A DNA stretch of 64,000 nucleotides from Chlorogloeopsis sp. ULAP01 (GTDB lineage: Bacteria; Cyanobacteriota; Cyanobacteriia; Cyanobacteriales; Nostocaceae), in assembly GCF_030381805.1 (NCBI RefSeq), contig NZ_JAUDRH010000023.1:1-64000 (forward strand). The letters are read 5' to 3'. Made by a program: the position numbers and the translations under genes. The notes beneath the pieces are model-generated. The model was not told where the DNA came from, did no database searches, and worked only from the letters and a program-made list of their open reading frames with translations. This document shows positions 18,847-26,714 of the stretch, one piece after another. Numbering within the stretch: the stretch's first letter is position 1; every line of letters starts with the position of its first letter.

Positions 18847-20793
18847 ATGGTAGCAAATCCTCCATCTCAAACTTCAGAAGCTCAATATAAAGTAGAAAAT
18901 CCAACAGCAGAAGTAGAAGCAATTATTCAATCACCAAAACCAGATTCAGATATTGATTTAGAATTTCTTTACACCAGAGATATTGAGTTTCGCCAAGAAA
19001 CAATCTATTTTCTTGTAGTAGATCGCTTTTTTGATGGCGATCCAAATAACAGTGAAGGCCCCAATCCTGAACTTTACGATCCAAATGCCCAAGATTGGGG
19101 CAAGTACTGGGGTGGAGACTTGCAAGGAGTAATTGACAAACTAGATTATCTCAAAAATATGGGAGTGACTGCAATTTGGCTAACCCCCTTATTTGAGCAA
19201 GTTGAGCAATTATTTATTCAAAGTGCTGCTATTCATGGTTACTGGACAAAAGATTTTAAACGCTTAAATCCTCGCTTTATTGCTGCTGATGACGATCCTT
19301 CTCTCAATAACACTCAAGAAACCAGAAACACTGTTTTTGATCGCCTAATTGAGGAATTGCACAAGCGCAAAATGAAGCTAGTGCTAGATATTGTCTGCAA
19401 CCACAGCAGCCCAGACACAGGCGGTTGTAAGGGTGAATTGTACGATGATGGAGTCAAAATTGCTGACTTCAATGATGATAAAGACTATTGGTATCATCAC
19501 TACGGCGAAGTTAGCAATTGGGAAGATGAGTGGCAAGTTCAAAACTGTGAACTTTCAGGATTAGCCACTTTTAACGAAAACAATGTTCAGTACCGCAACT
19601 ATATTAAATCTGCAATTAAGCAGTGGTTGGATCGGGGTGTGGATGCACTGCGGGTGGATACAGTCAAGCATATGCCTATTTGGTTTTGGCAAGAGTTTAC
19701 AGGCGAGATGTACAACCACAAGCCAGATGTCTTCATTTTTGGGGAATGGATTTACAGCAACCCCGGAGACGATCGCGCGGTTGAATTCACCAACAATTCT
19801 GGGATGACAATTCTTGACTTTGGGTTGTGCATGGCAATTCGGCAAGCTTTAGCAGCCTATGATGATAAAGGATTTTATTTAGTTCAGAATGTATTGGATG
19901 AAGACTATCGCTACAACGGTGCGACAGAACTAATCACCTTTATCGATAACCACGATATGCACCGCTTTTTAACTGTCAACCCCGACCATGATATTTTACG
20001 CTTGGCAGTGATTTTGTTGATGACGACTCGTGGAATTCCCTGCCTGTTTTATGGTACGGAACAATATCTGCATAATGATACCAATGGCGATCGCAATATT
20101 TACGGCAATAACGATCCCTACAATCGTCCGATGATGGAAAGTTGGGATAGCGATACTCCTATCTATCGAGATATACGCAAGCTTTCGGGATTGCGCCGTC
20201 TCAACCCAGCCATCTCAATGGGCAGTCAGTGGCAAAAATATATTACCCCAGATGTTTATTGCTACGTGCGCCGCTATCGTGAGTCCCGTTGTTTTGTGGC
20301 TTTAAACAGAGGTGATGCCGTGACTCTAGACGTAGTAGATACAGAATTGCCAGATCGAGAACATACTTGCTTGTTGACAGGGCGCAAATTTGAAGTCCAA
20401 GATGGGAAAATTTATAACCTAGAACTTGCTCCCAAAGAAGCGATCGCAATTAGCCATGTTGGGGAACGCGTCAAAGGACAAACAATTGTCAGAGTACAAT
20501 TAAATGGCGTCTGCACCCAACCTGGAGAAACAATTGTTGTGATTGGAGATTGTCCCGAACTCGGTAATTGGGATATTGGCAAAGCACATCCCCTAGAATA
20601 CATCAACTCTAACACCTGGTTTGGCGAAATTCCCTTCAACGAAAGTGCTGGTAAGTTGATCAATTATAAATACGCTATGTTACGAGAAGGGCGTTCTCCC
20701 CTGCGGGAAAACCTTGTTTCTCGTCGTTGGGTAATTGCTAGCGAAGGTACTGTTAAATGGCGTGACACTTGGGCATCTGGAAGAGAATCTTAG
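18847..20793 (+). CDS. GH13 alpha-amylase family protein with C-terminal CBM20 starch-binding domain
   Basis: I prefer the ATG at 18847 (MVANPPSQ..., 648 residues), since the family similarity begins later and the 30-residue extension from 18757 is atypical; neither start has a clear SD. The TIM barrel carries the four GH13 signatures: DIVCNHSS, GVDALRVDTVKH (nucleophile Asp271), FIFGEWI (acid/base Glu300) and FIDNHD (Asp370). A C-terminal CBM20 domain (about residues 545-645; VRVQLNGVCTQPGETIVVIGD, LGNWD) binds starch or glycogen. No signal peptide is visible, so it probably acts on intracellular glycogen. Cyclomaltodextrinase or glucanotransferase specificity cannot be excluded. Confidence 0.85.
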   Translation: MVANPPSQTSEAQYKVENPTAEVEAIIQSPKPDSDIDLEFLYTRDIEFRQETIYFLVVDRFFDGDPNNSEGPNPELYDPNAQDWGKYWGGDLQGVIDKLDYLKNMGVTAIWLTPLFEQVEQLFIQSAAIHGYWTKDFKRLNPRFIAADDDPSLNNTQETRNTVFDRLIEELHKRKMKLVLDIVCNHSSPDTGGCKGELYDDGVKIADFNDDKDYWYHHYGEVSNWEDEWQVQNCELSGLATFNENNVQYRNYIKSAIKQWLDRGVDALRVDTVKHMPIWFWQEFTGEMYNHKPDVFIFGEWIYSNPGDDRAVEFTNNSGMTILDFGLCMAIRQALAAYDDKGFYLVQNVLDEDYRYNGATELITFIDNHDMHRFLTVNPDHDILRLAVILLMTTRGIPCLFYGTEQYLHNDTNGDRNIYGNNDPYNRPMMESWDSDTPIYRDIRKLSGLRRLNPAISMGSQWQKYITPDVYCYVRRYRESRCFVALNRGDAVTLDVVDTELPDREHTCLLTGRKFEVQDGKIYNLELAPKEAIAISHVGERVKGQTIVRVQLNGVCTQPGETIVVIGDCPELGNWDIGKAHPLEYINSNTWFGEIPFNESAGKLINYKYAMLREGRSPLRENLVSRRWVIASEGTVKWRDTWASGRES

Positions 20794-20823
20794 TACCGAG
20801 AACTATTAATCCACCCATTGTTT

Positions 20824-20856
20824 AGATCCCTGACTTTTTGAAAAAGTCGGGGATCT
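20824..20856. repeat. Palindromic hairpin repeat, copy 1
   Basis: AGATCCC-T-GACTTTTT pairs with AAAAAGTCGGGGATCT around a 1-base centre. The same hairpin, with a different loop, follows the sulfide:quinone oxidoreductase gene at 39860-39889, so it is a dispersed palindrome. Its position 30 bases after the amylase stop means it may also limit read-through, but no T-run follows. Confidence 0.7.
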
Positions 20857-20883
20857 ATAACCTCGCCTTCAGCAAAATATATA

Positions 20884-20912
20884 TTGACATTCATACTCAT
20901 AACGAGTACGCT
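20884..20912 (+). promoter_or_regulatory. Candidate sigma-70-type promoter for the peroxiredoxin gene
   Basis: TTGACA (20884-20889) is followed after 17 bases by TACGCT (20907-20912), giving a perfect -35 and a weak -10 about 35 bases before the chosen start codon. No known operator was recognised. Confidence 0.35.
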
Positions 20913-20945
20913 TTAAAGAGAATTCTAATCAAGGAGCTAAACTTA

Positions 20946-21680
20946 ATGTTGTCAAACCGCGAAGGAGAAAAAGTACCCAACGTTACCTTCCGCGTGCGTC
21001 AGAACGATCAGTGGGTGAATGTAACAACTGACGAGTTATTTAAAGGCAAAACCGTAATAGTTTTTGCTTTGCCAGGAGCCTTTACTCCTACCTGCTCTTC
21101 AACTCATGTTCCTGGCTATAACCAGTTGGCAAAGACTTTTAGGGAAAATGGTGTAGATGATATCGTCTGCATTTCTGTGAACGATTCCTTTGTGATGAAT
21201 GAATGGGCAAAGAATCAAGAAGCAGATAGCATCTGTTTTATTCCAGATGGCAATTGTGAATTTACTGAACAAATGGGAATGCTTGTGGATAAGTCAGACT
21301 TAGGTTTTGGCAAAAGATCCTGGCGTTATTCCATGTTAGTCAAAGATGGCACAATTGAAAAAATGTTCATTGAGCCAGAAGAACCGGGAGATCCATTTAA
21401 AGTATCTGATGCAGAAACAATGCTCAAATACATCAATCCCAGTGCAGTCAAACCAAATTTAATTTCTCTGTTTACAAAGCCTGGTTGCCCTTACTGCGCT
21501 CGCGCTAAACAGATGCTGAAGGAACACAGTTTTGATTATGAAGAAATTGTTTTAGGTAAAGATGCAACAACTCGTTCTTTGCAAGCCATAACAGGTGCAT
21601 CGACGGTTCCACAAGTTTTTATTGACGGCAAACTTATTGGTGGATCTGAGGCTTTAGCAGATTACTTGAATGGTAAGTAG
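20946..21680 (+). CDS. Peroxiredoxin-glutaredoxin fusion (Prx5-Grx hybrid)
   Basis: The start at 20946 is supported by AAGGAG at 20931-20936 and by alignment to the domain (MLSNREGEKVPNVTFRV); a longer frame exists but covers the promoter region. Residues 1-165 are a Prx5-type peroxiredoxin with the peroxidatic Cys50 in GAFTPTCSSTH. Residues 170-244 are a glutaredoxin with the CPYC active site (Cys181, Cys184) and the TVP cis-proline motif (220-222). Such hybrids reduce hydrogen and organic peroxides using glutathione through the fused Grx. Total length 244 is normal for the hybrids. It follows the amylase gene but has its own promoter candidate. Confidence 0.9.
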   Translation: MLSNREGEKVPNVTFRVRQNDQWVNVTTDELFKGKTVIVFALPGAFTPTCSSTHVPGYNQLAKTFRENGVDDIVCISVNDSFVMNEWAKNQEADSICFIPDGNCEFTEQMGMLVDKSDLGFGKRSWRYSMLVKDGTIEKMFIEPEEPGDPFKVSDAETMLKYINPSAVKPNLISLFTKPGCPYCARAKQMLKEHSFDYEEIVLGKDATTRSLQAITGASTVPQVFIDGKLIGGSEALADYLNGK

Positions 21681-21785
21681 AAGGCAGAAGGAATAAAGAT
21701 TTTCATGTCTTCATTGTGTGATTTATACATGAGTGTCTGACTTCTTAAAGCCATATTCTTAATAACCGTAGGGTGGAAATAAGTA

Positions 21786-21904
21786 TGATGTCCGCCAAAT
21801 CACCCATGATAAACAGTTTGTAGTAAGGACTTTAGTCCTGGCTTAAGAACTAAAGTCCTCACTAGGAGCAAACATTTTTATTCAGTTTGATTAACCGGAC
21901 ATGA
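21786..21904. mobile_element. MITE-like element, copy 1 (119 bp, TA at both edges)
   Basis: The ends are imperfect inverted repeats: TGATGTCCGCCAAATCA at the left and TGATTAACCGGACATGA at the right (4 mismatches). The centre holds a hairpin with AAGGACTTTAGTCC against GGA/ACTAAAGTCCT. TA dinucleotides flank the element (21784-21785 and 21905-21906), as expected from a TA-targeting (IS630/Tc1-like) transposase acting in trans. A second copy of identical length is at 30375-30493. There is no coding capacity. Confidence 0.75.
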
Positions 21905-22040
21905 TATAAATCCCGAAGTGAGGCAGTTTGCCCTTGTACCTGAAGCGCATTTCGCTCAAGAAACTTCGGAGCATCATCCACAATATCAGAATAAGGGTTT
22001 GATTGAACCCTAAACATTTTCCACCCTACAAAAATCGTAA

Positions 22041-24947
22041 TTAATATTCAGAATTCCCTATTGGAGTTTCTTGAAAAAATTTCACGCGAATCGATTTAGT
22101 TTGTTCGCTATCAGCAGCAGTGGCATTCATCACATATTCGATTAAGCTATCTGTGAAAGGTATACGCAAGTGGAAAGTACCATCTGGTTTCAGTTTAATC
22201 GGATGACCACCAACATTTACGCTTGAGCCAGGTTCCGTTGCCCCGTGGATAATCAGTTCTGCATCTGCTATGAACCAGAAATCCTTCTCTGGGCGGCTGA
22301 AAACACGAATAATAGCTGAACGGGCAAGTAACAACCAGCGACTATCATCAGTCACGTAGCCAAGTTCTGCCATGTAGTTGCGATCGCTAGCTGGAATCGC
22401 CACATAGCGATCATTAATTGTCTCCTCACATTCATATTGCTGAACCAGAACAGGAGTTTGATAACTCAAATCAATGTCAGTAACATCATATAGTCGCAAT
22501 GCAAATTGAGAACCACCGCCCTGCCGCAGCATTTCTTTAGCGGTATCGGCAACCTGCCAAGACACATAAGCCCACTTAGGAGTACGAGGCACAAGAATAA
22601 TGCTATTCTCAACATTTAAATATTGGGATTGAGCATTTTCATTGCTGCTGGAACTTTGCAAATGGGTATTTAGATTCTCATTATCATGGATGCCGTAAAT
22701 AGTAGCCCACGGTCCAATTGTTGGATCTGTTTCTGAGTTATTATCTGGTTGAGATATGTCTTCTAAAACATTGGAACTAGGGCTAGATACTTGCTGAAGA
22801 ATTGTATCTTCTGCTGCTTGGGCTTGCATACTCAATTCATCATCGCCCAGATCGGGTAGTTCTGGAGCAGAAGTATTCATTGTTGAAACATCAGGTTGTT
22901 CTTCAGTTACAGGTGTAGTATTTGGAGTTTCTTCCCAAACATCGGGTAAAGGACGGTATGCACTACTGTCAACGGTGACTGAAGGCTCTAAATCCTGCAA
23001 CGAGACTCCAGAATTGTTTGACTGTTCGGCTACAAAAGCTGTGTCTGGTGTTTCTGGAATTTCAGCCACTGTGGGAGGTGTAGCATCTACCTCTTGTGAC
23101 TGTTGTGATGTTATCTGTGCATCTGATGAAATCTGCGGAACTTCAGGCGGTTCTGCATAAGTAGTTATCACTTGTGTTGATAAGATTTTCTCTTCAGATA
23201 TATCTTCCCAAACATCTGGAAGTGGGGGATATTCATCTTTTACTACTTCAACATCATTATTAACTGAAGTTCTCTGCGATTCGGTTTGTGTTCCTTTGTT
23301 AGATAGCTGCTCTCTAGAAGTATTTTCTGTTGCTATCGTTGGCGGAATCTCCTGGGAAGGAGCATATAGCGGCTCTGGTAGTGCTGTGTACGAATTTCTG
23401 ACAACTGTCACCGGTGCTTCTAAATCAAATCCGGTAGTCTCAGTAAATGAGGGTGTGGCTGGAGGTGTTGATTTAATTGTAGTTTCATCGACCTCAGTAA
23501 ATGTGCGATCGCGCTCTACTATTTGTGAATCTTTGCTCGATAATAGGGTTGCTCCTGCTACGGCATTTCCATGATTGTGTGTAAGGTTTTCTACTTGATT
23601 CTGGTGAGATGAAATTTTAGATACTTTTTGTAGCAGGCTAGAATCACCAATCTGAGTATTACCATTGCTAGCAGAACCAACACCTGCCATTTGGGGCGAT
23701 CGCGTTTCTTCGAGGGCGGGAGTCGGCTCAGATGTTGCAACAGCCTCTTTTGTCTGATTCTTGGGTTTTCTTCGTAACAACCACAGCAATAATCCGCCTA
23801 AGCCTAAAAATGGTAACACTAACCACCAAAGTGCTGTTTGGTTTTGCTCTATTTGATTGCTATCAACAAGAGTATTAGCATCAGTTACAGTGGTTGGAGT
23901 TTCAGTGATTGTTGTTGGTGAAGCAATTGCAGCTGGAGTCTGTTCTGTAGTGGGTGAGCTAGTGACGTTATTTGGTGTGGTAGTCGCAGTAAAGGGAACT
24001 GTTGCTGCCGTTGTCGGTGCTGGAGATTCTGCTTGAGCTAGGCTGGCTCTGATCGCCTCGGCTTCAGCAGTCATCGCAGCCTGCACAGCTTGCTTTCCAG
24101 GTGAGTTGGTAGCAAAACCCAGAAAACTACTCACGTTTGGGCTAGAATTTTTCTTGTAAACGTATACAAAAGGTTGTGAAAAAGGATACCTAGCATCTTG
24201 TGGCAAAGTGTTATGTATCCTGAGAATGCGCACACCTTTAAGTTTGGATACCTGATTTGCTAAAACATAGCCAATACCGTCTTTGCCCAATTGTCTGACA
24301 ACTTCGGCGGTGTTGTCCTCAGTTAGCTGAATCGCATTTGCACCTGTAGCAAATTTAGCTCTCCTGAAAGCTGGATAACTACGAAAAGCTTCTCTGGATT
24401 CATTTGTGGCTGGGCGATCTATAAATCGAATTTTACCTGGACGCCCCCCTAATTGTGACCAATTTGTAATTTGTCCTCGAAAAATCCTGGCAAATTGTCG
24501 ATTCGTCAAGCTGCCTTTAAAGGGATTGTCTGCACCGACTACGATCGCAATTTTTTCTCGCCGTAATCTCACTTGCTCTAAACCTTGAGCTTTCTCTTGT
24601 GGTGTCAAACCACGACCAATGGCTGCTATATCAATTGTCCCTTCTTGTAAAGCTTTCAGTGCTGCCTCAGTACCATTAGCTGTTACCTCTACTCTAGTGC
24701 CAGCAAACTGTTGCTCAAATTTTTCTTTCATGGTTTGGTTAATTGTAACCATGCTGCTCGAACCATCTATCCGCACTACTGTATCACTTGGTACTGCTGA
24801 TGGCAGTGGAAAAGACGGTACATCAGCCGCAGATTGAGCTAATGATGGTTCTAGGAGCGTCAAATTCGCTGTCATTGGAGTTGTAGCTAACGCCAGCAAT
24901 AACGCTAAATTAATTATGGAACTATCTTTTTTGTCTTTTTGCCACAT
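22041..24947 (-). CDS. PstS-like substrate-binding domain, transmembrane segment and DUF4912 domain in one protein
   Basis: I start at the ATG at 24947 (MWQKDKKDSS..., 968 residues), which begins a signal peptide ending near SLAQS; the longer frame uses TTG. A periplasmic phosphate-binding-like domain (about residues 50-295; VVRIDGSSSMVTINQTM, GADNPFKGSLTNRQ) follows. Then come a Thr/Pro/Ala-rich linker, one transmembrane helix (about 373-391; WWLVLPFLGLGGLLLWLL) with RRKPK after it, a ~380-residue acidic low-complexity region with repeated PLPDVWE motifs, and a DUF4912 domain at about 770-950 (LVPRTPKWAYVSWQV). The topology predicts an outside sensor and an inside DUF4912 module. Function is unknown; no pst genes are nearby. 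Confidence 0.75.
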   Translation of the reverse strand: MWQKDKKDSSIINLALLLALATTPMTANLTLLEPSLAQSAADVPSFPLPSAVPSDTVVRIDGSSSMVTINQTMKEKFEQQFAGTRVEVTANGTEAALKALQEGTIDIAAIGRGLTPQEKAQGLEQVRLRREKIAIVVGADNPFKGSLTNRQFARIFRGQITNWSQLGGRPGKIRFIDRPATNESREAFRSYPAFRRAKFATGANAIQLTEDNTAEVVRQLGKDGIGYVLANQVSKLKGVRILRIHNTLPQDARYPFSQPFVYVYKKNSSPNVSSFLGFATNSPGKQAVQAAMTAEAEAIRASLAQAESPAPTTAATVPFTATTTPNNVTSSPTTEQTPAAIASPTTITETPTTVTDANTLVDSNQIEQNQTALWWLVLPFLGLGGLLLWLLRRKPKNQTKEAVATSEPTPALEETRSPQMAGVGSASNGNTQIGDSSLLQKVSKISSHQNQVENLTHNHGNAVAGATLLSSKDSQIVERDRTFTEVDETTIKSTPPATPSFTETTGFDLEAPVTVVRNSYTALPEPLYAPSQEIPPTIATENTSREQLSNKGTQTESQRTSVNNDVEVVKDEYPPLPDVWEDISEEKILSTQVITTYAEPPEVPQISSDAQITSQQSQEVDATPPTVAEIPETPDTAFVAEQSNNSGVSLQDLEPSVTVDSSAYRPLPDVWEETPNTTPVTEEQPDVSTMNTSAPELPDLGDDELSMQAQAAEDTILQQVSSPSSNVLEDISQPDNNSETDPTIGPWATIYGIHDNENLNTHLQSSSSNENAQSQYLNVENSIILVPRTPKWAYVSWQVADTAKEMLRQGGGSQFALRLYDVTDIDLSYQTPVLVQQYECEETINDRYVAIPASDRNYMAELGYVTDDSRWLLLARSAIIRVFSRPEKDFWFIADAELIIHGATEPGSSVNVGGHPIKLKPDGTFHLRIPFTDSLIEYVMNATAADSEQTKSIRVKFFQETPIGNSEY

Positions 24948-25025
24948 ATGCTTTTTAATTGAAGATAAAGGAAACAAAAAATTAGCCTGTCCTAATAGCT
25001 GTTTTTCTAGAGGAGAACGCGCCAA

Positions 25026-25804
25026 TTATACAACCGTGTTATTTTTTTTGTTACCACAATCATCGTATATTTTTATACTTAGCATCAAGAATACCTTGCT
25101 TTGCGATCGCATCAACACCATCTCTATATTTTTTTGAAGAAATTTTAATTAATCTTTTTTAAAGAAAAATGGTGATTTTGACTTTTTTCGATTTTGGCAA
25201 TATTTAGACATATTGCTTCTACAAGCAGATTAATGTCATAGAAAGATATTTTCGTTTTTATGTCAGAAAATATCCACAGTTACTTACTAAGAGAATATTT
25301 TAAAAGTCCTCTTTTCAGTAGCAAAAAGTCTTAGATCCCCCAAATCCCCCTTATGAAGGGAGACTTTGATTCCGGTTCCCCCTTTTTAAGGGTGGCTGGG
25401 GGGATCAATAAGTGCTGAAGCTCACAGTCAACTACTTTTCAAACAACCTCTAAGGTAAATCTACTTGCTAAGTAATTTACTGCTTGAAATGTCATTAATC
25501 GCAACTTTTTGATTACTCATTAAAATCTCATAAGATTAACATTAAATAAATAATTGAGATGCTCTAAAACATAAAATTACACAAAAATTTATTTATTGTA
25601 AGAAATATTGATTCAGTAATAAATTAAAGCCTGAGGCTACAAGGACAAAGCCTGCTTTTGGTAGGCTCAAAACTTGGTTTTTCGTAATCCGCGAGTGTCG
25701 GCTAGTTTGAAAACGGACTCCAAGGACTGGGTATTAGGCAAGAAGCACTAAGAGTAAAGGGGTAACAGCTGATTGACGATTTCTCCGTGTCCCCGCGTCC
25801 CATA
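25026..25804. other. Intergenic region with palindromic repeats, no gene
   Basis: This 779-base spacer contains one HIP1 site near 25100, a large palindrome (listed separately), and a further repeat-like stretch at 25625-25735 with AAGCCTGAGGCT and AAAGCCTGC. No coding frame was supported. Confidence 0.5.
25334..25406. repeat. Large imperfect palindrome (GATCCCCC type)
   Basis: GATCCCCCAAATCCCCCTTA on the left is answered by TTTTTAAGGGTGGCTGGGGG and ATC on the right, a ~73-base foldable unit. This sequence type is a common dispersed repeat between cyanobacterial genes. It has no coding capacity. Confidence 0.7.
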
Positions 25805-26638
25805 TCAAGGAATTAAAGGCATAGTTGACAACTCACCCAAGCCGATCGCTGTTAACAAATTTGTCCACTCTGTCTGAAGGTAGTGATTTTGAGGATTTTT
25901 TTGACGCAGTTCTGCTAGTTTTGTGAGAGCGTCATGCCAGAAACCATTGTTAGCGTAAATAGCGACTTGCTGTATGGGCTTTGCTTTTTGCAGTTGTTTA
26001 GCCAAAGTTTGGTTGAGTCCTGTACGTATAATTACTCCTTCAACATAAATAGGGGCTGATTGTTTTTGAGGATCGCAGTAAATATTCAAGAACCAGCGAT
26101 ATCGTTTGCCTACTTGCAATGCAGAAACGTTAGTAGGTAAAGGAACATCTATCACACCTGCTTGTTTTGGTAAAGCGATCGCACTTGTATAGAGCGGATC
26201 TTTTGACTCATCATCTAGCATCGTAAACTCAGCTGGATAGGCAGAGTTAGTCGTGTATGGTAGGTAGAACCATAACTTTGGATATTCTTGTGTAGTTAAT
26301 CCCCAGACATTGACTATCGATGGTGGTTGCTTTGTCAAAGGTACTAGGGCAGCTAAAGGCAGTTTGACAGTAGGACACTGTCCCCTTGTCGCTCCGCCAA
26401 ATCTGCGCCCCCCAGGAGCAGGGCCTATTCCTGGTGGCAGTTCGGGCAATACAACACGTACTCTTCCTTTAATAGGAGCAGAAGCAGGTAGTGGTGATGA
26501 ATTTAAGTTTGGTTGAGGAGATGGTGTTGAAATTGGCCCAGGCTTCTGTGCTTTAACCCAAGTAAAATTACTTAAAAAGCTAGTGCTACTGAGGGCAACT
26601 GCTAAAACCAGTTTGACCGATGGTAAACTAATCCTCAT
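25805..26638 (-). CDS. DUF928 family exported protein
   Basis: This 277-residue protein begins with a signal peptide (MRISLPSVKLVLAVALSSTS... cleaved near VKAQ) after a strong purine-rich ribosome site (GAGGGAGGG). A Pro/Ser-rich linker leads to the DUF928 core with RRFGGATRGQCP, PLTKQPPSIVNVWGLTTQEYP and YRWFLNIYCDPQ, two conserved Cys among them. The C-terminal helices (WHDALTKLAELRQKNP) look TPR-like. DUF928 is restricted to cyanobacteria as far as I recall and is often near CHAT/CHASE2 genes, as here. It is the last gene of the minus-strand block; its partners just upstream suggest an envelope role in the same system. Function is unknown. Confidence 0.8.
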   Translation of the reverse strand: MRISLPSVKLVLAVALSSTSFLSNFTWVKAQKPGPISTPSPQPNLNSSPLPASAPIKGRVRVVLPELPPGIGPAPGGRRFGGATRGQCPTVKLPLAALVPLTKQPPSIVNVWGLTTQEYPKLWFYLPYTTNSAYPAEFTMLDDESKDPLYTSAIALPKQAGVIDVPLPTNVSALQVGKRYRWFLNIYCDPQKQSAPIYVEGVIIRTGLNQTLAKQLQKAKPIQQVAIYANNGFWHDALTKLAELRQKNPQNHYLQTEWTNLLTAIGLGELSTMPLIP

Positions 26639-26714
26639 AAGCCCTCCCTCATTTTAATAATTGTCAAATATGTAAGTAATATTGCCTGTTAACTATTAAA
26701 AATGAATCAACCGA

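Noticed and set aside
20838..20945. Longer N-terminus of the peroxiredoxin-glutaredoxin fusion
   Set aside because: It covers a hairpin and a promoter candidate, while the ATG at 20946 has an AAGGAG site and matches the family start.
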